Source: Bradyrhizobium icense
GTDB taxonomy: Bacteria; Pseudomonadota; Alphaproteobacteria; Rhizobiales; Xanthobacteraceae
Length of the DNA: 64,000 nt
Assembly (NCBI RefSeq): GCF_001693385.1
Contig: NZ_CP016428.1
Span: 5,394,001-5,458,000, forward strand
Direction of reading: 5' to 3'
Positions within the stretch are counted from its first letter, which is position 1, and each line of letters opens with the position of its first letter. This document shows positions 10,486-19,371 of the stretch, in pieces. The position numbers and the translations under genes were made by a program. A model generated the notes under the pieces. The model ran no database searches. It was not told the DNA's origin and saw only the letters and a program-made list of their open reading frames with translations.

Positions 10486-11229
10486 TCAGGCCTTTCGGCT
10501 GGGTTTGCGGGTTCGCCGCATGCTCTCGCCGTTCAGATCGATCCGGTGGGCGTTATGGACCAGGCGATCGAGGACGGCGTCGGCGTAGGTGGGGTCGCCG
10601 ATCAGCGCGTGCCATTGGTCGACGGGGAGCTGGCTGGTGACGATGGTGGAGCGGCGGCCGTAGCGATCCTCAAGGATCTCCAGGAGGTCGTGGCGGGCTG
10701 CTGCGTCGAGCGGCTCGAGGCCCCAGTCGTCGAGGATGAGGAGATCGACACGGCCCAGCGCACGCAGCAGACGGGGATGGCGGCCGTCGCCGCGCGCCAA
10801 AGCGAGATCGCTGAACAGCCGCGGGACGCGCTGATAAAGCACGGAGCGATTGTCGCGGCAGGCCTTGTTGCCGAGCGCCGAGGCGATCCAGCTCTTGCCA
10901 ACACCGGAGGGCCCGCAGATCAGCAGGTTGGCGTGGTCATCGATCCATTGGCCTTCGACCAGCATCGTCAGGAGGCTGCGGTCGAGGCCGCGCGGGGTGC
11001 GGTAGTCGATGTCCTCGACGCAGGCCTGCTGGCGCAGCTTGGCATATTGCAGCCGCTTCGACAGCCGCTTGTCGCGTCGCAGTGACGCTTCGCGTTCGAG
11101 CAGGAGCGCGAGCCATTCGGCGTGGCCGAGGCTCGTGGCGTCGCCGCCGGCTTCGATGTCGGCGAAGGCCTTGGCCATGCCGTGAAGGCCGAGTGCGTGG
11201 AGCTGATCGAGGGTCGGATGGGTGAGCAA
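10486..11229 (-). CDS. istB: IS21 transposition helper ATPase IstB
   Basis: A 247-residue AAA+ ATPase with Walker A in LLICGPSGVGKSWIASALG, Walker B in DLLILDDWGLEPL and the tail RIDLNGESMRR. IstB binds DNA, chooses targets and stimulates the IstA transposase. It starts 11 bases after the istA stop, so the two are translated from one message. The length is typical and no frame damage is seen. Confidence 0.95.
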   Translation of the reverse strand: MLTHPTLDQLHALGLHGMAKAFADIEAGGDATSLGHAEWLALLLEREASLRRDKRLSKRLQYAKLRQQACVEDIDYRTPRGLDRSLLTMLVEGQWIDDHANLLICGPSGVGKSWIASALGNKACRDNRSVLYQRVPRLFSDLALARGDGRHPRLLRALGRVDLLILDDWGLEPLDAAARHDLLEILEDRYGRRSTIVTSQLPVDQWHALIGDPTYADAVLDRLVHNAHRIDLNGESMRRTRKPSRKA

Positions 11230-11240
11230 GATGGGATCTC

Positions 11241-12800
11241 CTAATTGTAGTAGCGCGGCCCGCGGATGTTGGAATGCAGGATCGGCGCGTCATCCGCGGA
11301 GCGCCTGGGGGAAGGACGCCGATCGAGATTGTTGGCGAGGATCGACTTGACCGAGCCGTAGGTGCGCGCGCCGATCTCGATCGCCCGCATGGCGGCGGCA
11401 TCGAGCCGCTCTTGCCCGTAGGATCGAGCGAGCCGGATGATGCCGAGACAGGCGCGGAAGCCCTGTTCCGGATGCGCGCGCTCGTCGAGGATCAGATCGC
11501 ACAGCGCCGCGGTGGCCGGCCCGATCGCGGCGGCCTCCTTGCGGATGCGCTCGATGGTCCAGCCGGCATGGCGCCGATGACTGGATGCCATATGCTCCGG
11601 CACGGTCGTGTGCTTGTGGTTGCCGCTCATGCGCTGATGCGCGGCGATCCGCTCGCCCTTGTGGAAAATCTCGACGGTGCGGGCGGTGAAGCGCACCTCG
11701 ACCTCGGCGCGGACGAAGCGATGCGGGACGCTGTAGTAATGCGCCTCGACCTCGACGTGATAGTCGATGCTGACCCGGCAGATCCGCCACTCGGCGAACA
11801 CATAAGGGCTCTCCGGCAAGGCCTGGAGTGCCGGCCGGTCGATCTCCTCCAATAGCTTGCGACGGGTCACGCCGAGCCGCCGGATCGGCCGCTCCTCGTT
11901 GAGCCGGGTCAGCAACTCGGCGATCGCCGCGTTGACCTCGGCGAGGCTGTAGAACGTGCGGTGGCGCAGCCGCCCGAGCAGCCAGCGCTCGACCATGAGG
12001 ACCGCCTGTTCGACCTTCGCCTTGTCCCGTGGCCGTCGCGGCCTCGCCGGCAGGATGGCGGTGCCGTAATGCGCCGCCATGTCGGCGTAGCTGCGGTTGA
12101 TCCGCGGATCGTAGAGGCAGGCCTTGATCACCGCCACTTTGGTGTTGTCCGGCACCAGCAGCGCCGGCACGCCGCCGATCGCCTCGAAGGCGCCGACGTG
12201 GCCGCTGATCCAGTCGGCGAGCCCCTGCGTCCAAGTCGCCTGTGCATAGGTGAAGCTCGACGCGCCGAGCACCGCGACGAAGATCTGCGCGGTGCGCCGC
12301 TCGCCGGTGAGCCGGTCGATCACCACCGGCACGCCGTCGCCCGCATAGTCGACGAACAGCTTGTCGCCGGCTGCATGCGACTGGCGCATCGTCACCGACA
12401 ACCGGCCTTCCCAGGCGCGGTAAAGCTCGCAGAACCGCGAATAGCGATACCCGCCGGGCTCGCTTGCGATGTACTCCTCCCACAGGATCGACAGCGTCAC
12501 GTGCTTGCGCTTGAGCTCGCGATGCACCGACGCCCAGTCCGGCTCGGCGAGACGTCGCTGGCCGCGCCGGGTGCCAGGACCGGCTCCCGCTGCCGCGAAC
12601 AGCCGCGCTTCCAGCACCGTGTCGGTGACGTCATCGGGCAACGGCCAGGTCAGCCCCGATGCCTCGAACCGCCGGATCGTCAGCCGCACCGTCGAGGGCG
12701 CCGCCCCGACCCGCCGCGCGATCTCGCGGGTCGGCATCCCGGCCGACTTCAATCTGATCACATCGCGCACATGGCGCATCGCAAGCCTCTCCGTCGGCAT
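11241..12800 (-). CDS. istA: IS21 transposase IstA
   Basis: A DDE transposase of about 519 residues. It has an N-terminal helix-turn-helix (RDVIRLKSAGMPTREIARRV) and an integrase core with DDE-type residues in KLFVDYAGDG, ALLVPDNTKV and DKAKVEQAVLMVERW. The C-terminal region is typical of IstA. The start at ATG 12800 is preceded by a G-rich ribosome site; an ATG-like start at 12878 would add a stretch without family similarity. It is the first gene of the istAB unit. Confidence 0.93.
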   Translation of the reverse strand: MPTERLAMRHVRDVIRLKSAGMPTREIARRVGAAPSTVRLTIRRFEASGLTWPLPDDVTDTVLEARLFAAAGAGPGTRRGQRRLAEPDWASVHRELKRKHVTLSILWEEYIASEPGGYRYSRFCELYRAWEGRLSVTMRQSHAAGDKLFVDYAGDGVPVVIDRLTGERRTAQIFVAVLGASSFTYAQATWTQGLADWISGHVGAFEAIGGVPALLVPDNTKVAVIKACLYDPRINRSYADMAAHYGTAILPARPRRPRDKAKVEQAVLMVERWLLGRLRHRTFYSLAEVNAAIAELLTRLNEERPIRRLGVTRRKLLEEIDRPALQALPESPYVFAEWRICRVSIDYHVEVEAHYYSVPHRFVRAEVEVRFTARTVEIFHKGERIAAHQRMSGNHKHTTVPEHMASSHRRHAGWTIERIRKEAAAIGPATAALCDLILDERAHPEQGFRACLGIIRLARSYGQERLDAAAMRAIEIGARTYGSVKSILANNLDRRPSPRRSADDAPILHSNIRGPRYYN

Positions 12801-12982
12801 CCTGGTCCCCCCTTGCAAAGCCGAAAGGCGGGACCGTAGCGGAGCCAGAAGAGGCCTCGTCACCCCGGGCGACATCATCCCGGAATGGTGGGCGAGATCA
12901 TCTCGGAATGGCGGGCGACGTCAAATCGGAACGGTGGGCGAGATCATTCCGGAATCGTGGGCGACATCGAGCGGAATCAGCA

Positions 12983-12990
12983 TGAGTCTC
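12983..12990. repeat. IS21 target-site duplication, right copy
   Basis: TGAGTCTC immediately right of the IS21 element, identical to 10223-10230. Removing the element and one copy restores an open frame between the two flanking gene halves. Confidence 0.85.
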
Positions 12991-13323
12991 TCCCCGATTC
13001 TGGTCGTGAGAGGCTCTGGATGCGCCAGAAAGCAGGGCTGCTGATGGCGTTCGATCCTCCAAAGCCAGATCGAGAAGCGCAGAGAGCGCCGCAAGTGCGT
13101 CGATGCTGACAAATGGCTGAACTGTCAAAAGCTGGACGTCAGGACATGCCGTCCGGTCGAACATCCACGCCGGAACTTCCAGCCAGCGATCCGCTTGCGA
13201 TCCACCCAGTGTGCAGCGAAAGACGACATCATCAGCTTTGTCGACGGCTCCATGAACGCAAACTCGGCGACCAAACCAGGGATGATGCCGATAAAGAACC
13301 TCGCGAAGGACGGTCCTGTGGGC
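12983..13323 (-). pseudogene. DUF5372-like protein, interrupted by IS21
   Basis: The minus-strand frame reads HHPWFGRRVCVHGAVDKADD, VVFRCTLGGSQADRWLEVP, ACPDVQLLTVQPFVS and IDALAALSALLDLALEDR. This resembles the small proteins (about 100-130 residues) encoded upstream of serine recombinases in rhizobia. After removal of IS21 and one TGAGTCTC, the frame continues into THVTRDGNARERIPTSAA and stops at 10153, overlapping the next gene. The true start is unclear because an IS3 scrap adjoins at 13338. The family name is a recollection from motif shape, not a search result. Confidence 0.55.
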
Positions 13324-13337
13324 GTTCTCAAACATCG

Positions 13338-13412
13338 TTCTACAATCGAACCCGGCTCCATTCCGCCATCCGATATATCGCCCCGATCGAGATGGAGCTA
13401 AAAGTAGCCTAA
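13338..13412 (+). mobile_element. IS3-family OrfB tail fragment
   Basis: The translation FYNRTRLHSAIRYIAPIEME followed by LKVA and a stop is the conserved C-terminal end of IS3-group OrfB transposases. Only the last 24 residues survive. Confidence 0.75.
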
Positions 13413-13589
13413 ACCCGTCCACTTTTTCGAGGGAAGATCAGTCGTCTTCCGAGCTGACTGCTTCTGGAACCGCCGGGTTTGTGCGCCTTGGCAGTAGAAC
13501 TCCTTGCGATTGGATCTTGCGATTCCGGTGGTCGGCGAAGTATGATTTGTTGTTCGCATTCGGGGGCACGATGTGACCGAAGTGGCGGA

Positions 13590-13815
13590 CGACAGGTGAA
13601 AGGCGATCTGCTCTGGGCGCGGCTCGATCAGATCATCAATCGGAGCATGAGCTGCTACGGTCTGTCCGAAGAGGAGGGCGCGAGCGCCATGTTTCCAGTA
13701 CTTCACCAGCACGGAGTTTTTCCAGAATCGCTTCTCACATGAGCGAAGCTACCTGAGCCACTGACGCAAGCGGCTCGACGACAAGCTGGAGCTGCTACTA
13801 GCCGAGAGCCAGCGG
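13590..13815 (+). mobile_element. IS5-family transposase remnant
   Basis: Degenerate frames read GDLLWARLDQIINRSMS, CYGLSEEEGAS, FQYFTSTEFFQNRFSHERSY and KRLDDKLELLLAESQR. They match the same IS5-type N-terminal region seen at 4.6-5.2 kb, with deletions and stops. It is a second, older copy in the opposite orientation. Confidence 0.7.
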
Positions 13816-13924
13816 ATGGAGCGTTGCGCGGCAAGGACCTTGCCCCCGACACATCCAAAAGGTTATATTCCTAACCGCGCCGCGATCCGCGCTGGCGCAA
13901 GAGGAACAGCCCTACTCTTGCCAA

Positions 13925-14245
13925 AGTTGTGTACCTTGGACGCCGCCTCGAGATCGGCGCCATCCCGCGCGGTCTCGATGTCCATCTCGTCATGGAAAAC
14001 TCCGCGGCCCACAGAGCCCCGCTGATCCGCAACTGGCCCGCCAAACGGCCGCGGTGGCACGCGACAGTCGTCCTGGCTCAATCAGGTCGAGCGCTTCTTT
14101 GCGTTCGTCGCCGACAAAAAGATCCGGCGCGGCATCGATGGCAGCGTCCAGGCTTTGCGCGCAGCACTTCGTCAGTCATCACAATGCCAATCCCAAGCCA
14201 TTCAAATGGACCAAGTCCGCCCTCGAACGCTTCGGTAATCCGGGC
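13925..14245 (+). mobile_element. IS630-family transposase C-terminal remnant
   Basis: Frames read DVHLVMENSAAHRAPLIRNW, then SLRSSPTKRSGAASM and HHNANPKPFKWTKSALERF. These correspond to the catalytic-core end and tail of IS630-type transposases. Frameshifts and loss of the N-terminal half make it inactive. An N-terminal IS630 fragment lies at 53.96-54.29 kb but is not obviously the other half of this one. Confidence 0.7.
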
Positions 14246-14259
14246 CAAACCGTTATCGG

Positions 14260-16713
14260 TCACGCTGAGGACACCTTCTTTGTTTTTGCGAGCTCTCCTT
14301 CGGAGAGCATCGCCGTACCGATGATACCCTCCTTGATCAATTCTGCGCTCTCGGCGTCAGAGAGGCCGAGAAGCCCTGATAGGATCTCCCCATTATGCTG
14401 TCCGAGCGTCGGCGCAGCCGTGCGGATCGCATAGGCATAGGAGCTCGCACCTTCGCGAATAGGCATCGAGGGCTGCGGATGCAGGCCGATGAAAGGGCGT
14501 TCGATTTGCTGCAGGAACGCGCGAGACCCGAGATGCCGATCTTTGAGCAAGTCAATTGGCTGGCGGGCCACGCCTGCCGCAATCTGCGCGGCTTGCAACT
14601 CCGACATGGCCTCGTCTGCCTCGCGCTTAAGCGTCCAGGCCGCGATGGCTGCCTCGATGACGTCCTGAAGGCCTCGACGAGCTTCGGCACACTTCAGCGA
14701 TGTGTCTGCCGCCCAGTCTGGCCGACCAATAAGAATAGCAAGCCTCTGCCACATACCTGTATCGATCGCCGTCACCACGATCCAGTTATCCTCGCCAGCA
14801 CAGCGGAAGCAGCCGTGCGGGACGAACTGAGGATGTCGATTCCCGTATCTTGTAGGCGGCAAACCGCTGATCGAGTGGACGATGCTCCATGGCGCAGCAA
14901 ACGGCATCATGCATTCGACCTGCGCAAGATCGATGAACTGCCCCTGCCCGGTAATGCGGGCGTGAAGCAGGGCGACCAGAACGGCAGCGGAGCCATTCAA
15001 CCCTCCGACGGCATCTCCAAAGGCGATGTGGCTCATGGTGGGCGGCCCGTCGGGATTTCCGATCACGCTCGGCAACCCAGAGCCATGCTCGAGGGTCGAG
15101 CCATAGGCCCGGCAATCGCGATAAGCGCTGTCGCCCCCAAAGGCTGACATGGACATCATGACAAGCCGTGAGTTGAGCGTTCTGAGAACGTCGTAACCGA
15201 GCCCGAGCTTCGGCAGCACATCAACGGAATAATTGTCAACCACCACATCAGCATCCGCCACAAGCCGCTTGGCGAGAGCGAGGCCTTGCGGCCGCGTTAG
15301 GTCGAGTGTGATGCCGCGCTTGTTACGATTCATGACGCAGAAGCGCATTGTCTTCTCATACATCTGGCCGTCGACGTAAGCGGCACGCCGATCAACGCCG
15401 CGCCACCAATCAGGATATTGGATGGCCTCGACCTTGATGACGTCCGCACCGAGATCAGCCAGTATGCGGGTACACAATGGGCCTGCCCAGCCCATCGTGA
15501 AGTCGATGACGCGAATCCCATGCAGCGGCTGCAGGTCGGCATCTACGCGGCCCAACGACGCCAACGCAGTACAGGTCAGATGTGTTCGGGTATTTCCGAA
15601 ACGCTGCTGCTCGCCGAGACCTGGAACCTTTCCGCCACGGAGGGGCGGCGTCAATGTCAGCCGCTGGGCCGAACCAACGGTCAAGCCCGGTTCTTCCTCA
15701 AGCAACACAGGCACTATAGCGCCGCGCTCGCTTTTCTCAGTATCGAGGAGCAGATCGGATATTTCGGGCACGGGGATAATCGGGATCTTCCGTTTCAGCC
15801 CCTCTGCCAACCATTCCTGCGCGGTGCGTGCCTTTAGCCTGGGCACAAACTGTCGTTCGATCTGTTCCATGTATGGCATGCGATCTTCGAAAAGGGCCAG
15901 AGCCGGATTATCACGCAATTCGAAGAGGCCGAGCATATCGCAGAATGCGCGCCATTGCGTTGGGCCGCCCACTGTAACGCCGAGCCAACCCTTTTTGGTT
16001 TCGTAAATGCCGGCAGGACCACCCGGCCAGAACCGGTTAATGCCAATCCGGCGCATCACGTTGCCACACGCAAACGCCTCGAACATGTGATACTCACTGA
16101 GAGTGAGCATCGATTCGAAAATATTGAGTGACCACGACCGCCCTGCCCCACCCTGCACTTGTGCAAGCGCTGAAGAAGCCGCGGCGATGAAGCCCCACAG
16201 CCCCGCGATGATCCCTGTCTGGAAATCCGGCGCGTGCAACGGCGGTCCCTCGACCGGTCCAACCAGCTTGATGAGGCCGGCGAGCGCACGGACGGTCGAG
16301 TCGGTTGCGGCGAATCTTGCATAGGGGCCTTCGCAGCCGAACCAGCTCGCTTCGAGGTAAATCAAATTGGGGCGCCGCTTGCGGATAGCGGCGACATCAA
16401 TTGGTGGGCAATCCGCAGAATCGACATCGCGTCCATCGACCAGAATGTCGCAACCTTCAATCAGTGTCGCCAGCCGTACGATTGCGTTAGGATCGTTGAA
16501 ATCGATGATGATGCTGGATTTGTTAAAGTTCAAGAATGCGAAATACGCGCTCTGGCCACTAGGCGTAAGTGGTGCGGTTCGTCGAAGTGGATCTCCTGCT
16601 GGCGGCTCGACCTTCTGAACATCAGCTCCGAAATCTGCAAACAACCGCGCGCAGTAGCTAGTTGCGGCCGAGCTACCGATCTCGACGATCCGCAGATGCG
16701 ATAACACTCCCAT
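14260..16713 (-). CDS. Fused double-domain class III CoA-transferase (CaiB/BaiF)
   Basis: An 817-residue protein made of two tandem CaiB/BaiF domains. Domain 1 (1-390) starts LRIVEIGSSAATSYCARLFA and has ATDSTVRALAGL, with Asp138 near the usual catalytic aspartate. Domain 2 (396-800) starts IRVIDFTMGWAGPLCTRILA and has YGSTLEHGSGLPSVIG where the catalytic aspartate would be expected, so this domain may be non-catalytic. Single-domain members are about 400 residues. The start at ATG 16713 is preceded by GGAG six bases upstream; ATG 16725 is an alternative. The family moves CoA between acids such as carnitine and crotonobetaine or acts as a racemase; the substrate here is unknown. It stands alone between IS remnants. 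Confidence 0.85.
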   Translation of the reverse strand: MGVLSHLRIVEIGSSAATSYCARLFADFGADVQKVEPPAGDPLRRTAPLTPSGQSAYFAFLNFNKSSIIIDFNDPNAIVRLATLIEGCDILVDGRDVDSADCPPIDVAAIRKRRPNLIYLEASWFGCEGPYARFAATDSTVRALAGLIKLVGPVEGPPLHAPDFQTGIIAGLWGFIAAASSALAQVQGGAGRSWSLNIFESMLTLSEYHMFEAFACGNVMRRIGINRFWPGGPAGIYETKKGWLGVTVGGPTQWRAFCDMLGLFELRDNPALALFEDRMPYMEQIERQFVPRLKARTAQEWLAEGLKRKIPIIPVPEISDLLLDTEKSERGAIVPVLLEEEPGLTVGSAQRLTLTPPLRGGKVPGLGEQQRFGNTRTHLTCTALASLGRVDADLQPLHGIRVIDFTMGWAGPLCTRILADLGADVIKVEAIQYPDWWRGVDRRAAYVDGQMYEKTMRFCVMNRNKRGITLDLTRPQGLALAKRLVADADVVVDNYSVDVLPKLGLGYDVLRTLNSRLVMMSMSAFGGDSAYRDCRAYGSTLEHGSGLPSVIGNPDGPPTMSHIAFGDAVGGLNGSAAVLVALLHARITGQGQFIDLAQVECMMPFAAPWSIVHSISGLPPTRYGNRHPQFVPHGCFRCAGEDNWIVVTAIDTGMWQRLAILIGRPDWAADTSLKCAEARRGLQDVIEAAIAAWTLKREADEAMSELQAAQIAAGVARQPIDLLKDRHLGSRAFLQQIERPFIGLHPQPSMPIREGASSYAYAIRTAAPTLGQHNGEILSGLLGLSDAESAELIKEGIIGTAMLSEGELAKTKKVSSA

Positions 16714-17109
16714 CGGGGTCTCCATTTTTCCCACTAGCTGGCAACTCCGAGCATCCAAGGCCACACGCAACATGCGCGGGCGATCGCCTGGAGCGCAGGG
16801 CGACAAGCGTCGATCATGGCCATTGGCGAGAATACATTGTGCTGATGCTGCATCCCGAACACCTGCAGGTGATTGTTTGACTAGCCTGATGCTCACCAGC
16901 CGATCGGTGACATGCTTCTGTAATCTATTCAATGACTAACCTTGGTAGTTGACCGGAGCGCGAATGGTAAGCCCTGTTCGCCGGTTCTCACGCGTGGCGG
17001 TCGGATTTTGGCGACCATCACCACACTGCAGGTTGGTCGAGTAGCTCCCATTTGGCTTTGCCCTCACAGATCCGGGCGGGCAGCTTTCCCGCACCTGGCT
17101 CTTCTCGAG

Positions 17110-18236
17110 AGTAACCCGCGTCATGTCCGCGCCTGCGCCCATGTCCGAGTGATGCGTGGAGTTGGCAGGCGGAAGCGTGCCGTCAAGGACCCGAACTCCG
17201 GCCAGCCCATGCGCCGCCTTTTCTGGCTGCGCCGTCTCAGACAACGTCTGACGTACTTCGCGGTAGAAGGCGTGGAATCCGTAGTAGCGGATGCGGTGGA
17301 AGCCATCCGGCAGGGCATGCAGGAGGAAACGGCGGATGAACTCGTGGCATCGAGAGTCATCAACTTGGTCTTGTCGTCCTGGCAATAGTCCAGGTGAAGC
17401 GGACCTTGCCGTCAGTGAGCGAGATCAGGCGGCTGTTGGGCGATGGCGACGCGATGGGCGTAGCGGCCGAGATAGACCATCACCTGTGCGGCCCCACCGA
17501 ACGGCGGCTTGGCGCAGACGACCCATTCTATGCGTCTGAGTTGGTCGAGCCCGGCGGCGAAGGCCGTGGGCTCGACAAAACCAGCGAGGTTGCCGAAGAA
17601 GCGCAGCTTTCCGGCCTCGAATGTATCCTGCAGGTTTTGCAAGAACCGGCGACGAAACAGGCGCGAGAGCACGCGCACCGGCAGGAAGAAACCGGGGCGG
17701 CAAGCGATCCAGCGCGTGCCGTCGAGCGAGGGGCCGCCGCCTGGCACCACGCAATGAATGTGCGGATGGTGCTGCAGCGTCTGCCCCCAGGTATGGAGCA
17801 CCGTGGTGACGCCGATTTGCGCACCCAGATGCTTGGGATCGGCGGCGATGGTGGTGAGCGTCTCAACGCCGATGCGGAACAGGATGGCATAGATAGTGGC
17901 CTTGTTGTGGAAGGCGATCTCGCCCGCCAGCATCAGCAGCGGGAAGACGACGTGGAAGTACGGCACCGGCAACAGTTCGGCCTGTCGATGTGCGAGCCAT
18001 TCGGCGCGCGCCAGCCCCTGGCACTTGGGACAATGGCGGTTGCGGCAGGAGTTGTAGGCGATGCGTGTGCTGCTGCAATCATCGCACTGCTCGACGCGAC
18101 GCCGAGCGCCGCCGTCCGCACGCTGTGATGGCGCCCATGATGCGCCGCTTGACGCGGCCGAGATGCCCGGTGCGGGCCTGCCGAAACGCTTCGCCGTGGC
18201 GGCGGAAGATGTCCGCCACCTCCAGAACCGCAGTCA
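17110..18236 (-). mobile_element. IS91-family transposase pseudogene
   Basis: The frame from ATG 18236 (VLEVADIFRRHGEAFRQA) breaks near 18115. The zinc-binding part, DDCSSTRIAYNSCRNRHC, and the main Transposase_32 domain (LLPVPYFHVVFPLL, HHPHIHCVVPGGG, VMVYLGRYAHRVAIA) follow in another frame. Further frameshifts near 17430 and 17380 precede FIRRFLLHALPDGFHRIRYY. IS91 elements move by a rolling-circle-like mechanism with HUH/Y2 enzymes. This copy has at least three frameshifts and is dead. Confidence 0.8.
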
Positions 18237-18247
18237 TGGTGCCCCTC

Positions 18248-19066
18248 TCAGCCGGGCGGCACGACCTCCAGACGAAGCCGGTCAAGCGGACTTGGCGTGT
18301 TACTGATGGCCTTGGTGGTGTAGCGCGCCGTGCTGGCCAGGCTGGCATGGCCGAGCAGCAGTTGGATGATGCGCAGGTCGGCCCCGTTCTCCAGCAGATG
18401 CGTCGCGAAGCTGTGTCGCAGCGAGTGGACCGTCACCTTTTTGCAGGCCCGCCGCCAAGTGGGCCGAAGGGCAGGCGGTGTGCAATACTGTGGGATCGAG
18501 CGGCCGGTCCACGTCACGGCCGAGGAACATCCAGCGCTGTGGCCGAGCCAACCGCCAATAGCTGGGGCGCAATAACTGTGGGGAGAGCATGAAACGGTCC
18601 TTGCCGCCCTTGCCTTGCTCGCTCGGATCACCATCCGCTGGCTCTCGATGTCGGCAATCTTCAACAGAACCACTTCCGACAGGCGCAGTACGGCGGCATA
18701 GACGGTAGTCAGCGCGGTGCGGCTCTTGAGGGTTGGAATTGCCTCCAGGAAGCGCACGACCTCGTCGGCGCTCAGTACCACCGGCAGCTAGCTCGGCTGG
18801 CGCGCATAGCTGATCCGCTCCGGAATGGCGTCACCGCCGAGCGTCACACCATAGAAAAGCCGCAGCGCACACACGATCTGATTGAGCGCCGGCCAGGATA
18901 TTCCGATCGCCACCATTGGACCTAGAAGGCGCGGATATCCTCCAGCTCAAGACAATCGGAGGACCGAAATACCGGCTCAACTTCGATACCGCGGGGGCGC
19001 CGGCGACGGATTGCAGACCATCATATCCTCAATCATGCGGCGGCGAAGAGGGCTGATCTCAGTCAT
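18248..19066 (-). pseudogene. Tyrosine recombinase associated with IS91, pseudogene
   Basis: Starts at ATG 19066 (MTEISPLRRRMIEDMM). The N-terminal SAM-like part continues in other frames (SRYFGR-type then LEDIRAF), then SWPALNQIVCALRFFYGVTL, a TAG stop near 18790, and [19 protein letters not shown]. The C-terminal catalytic part contains [18 protein letters not shown] and [15 protein letters not shown]. Two frameshifts displace the middle ([18 protein letters not shown]). Such recombinases commonly lie directly upstream of IS91-type transposases, as here. Confidence 0.8.
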
Positions 19067-19073
19067 TGGAAAA

Positions 19074-19125
19074 CTCCTGTCTGAAGGGTTGGGCTTCGAA
19101 AACCCGCAATCCTCTCAGACAGGAG
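19074..19125. repeat. Perfect 11-bp inverted repeat beside the IS91 unit
   Basis: CTCCTGTCTGA (19074-19084) is followed after 30 bases by its exact reverse complement TCAGACAGGAG (19115-19125). It sits just upstream of the tyrosine-recombinase start, where the end of the IS91-type element is expected. It could be the element's terminal hairpin or a target-adjacent palindrome. It lacks the T-run of an intrinsic terminator. Confidence 0.5.
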
Positions 19126-19371
19126 CCTGCTTGTGCGATCTCTCCTCAATTGCCGCGTCAGCGGCTTCGTTCAATCTTCGAAATGAAATTGCAAGCTTGC
19201 GAGCCTTCCGCCCCCGAAAAGCTTGCAATCTTAAAAACGCCTTCAGCAGAAGGATCGAATCCTCTCAGCGACGTACAGTTTCTTCATGAGCGACTACCTA
19301 ACCCACCTAATGCCACACTGCATCGCGCAACTATGAGGCTGTTCCAGGTCCGGCAATCTATCGGCGCAGGC

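Larger units (their letters stand above)
10231..12982 (-). mobile_element. Apparently intact IS21-family insertion sequence (2752 bp)
   Basis: The element carries istA and istB on the minus strand, bounded by imperfect terminal repeats (TGCGGATTCCG at 10231; reverse complement TGCTGATTCCGC at the right end). Each end has a row of subterminal copies of a GATCTCGCCC-type repeat spaced about 25-30 bases, as expected for IS21 IstA binding sites. Perfect 8-bp direct repeats TGAGTCTC flank it. Both reading frames are open, so it may be active. It splits a three-gene recombinase operon. Confidence 0.9.

Noticed and set aside
11290..12483. 397-residue minus-strand frame within IS21
   Set aside because: It is an out-of-frame shadow of istA with an Arg/Ala-rich composition and no motif.
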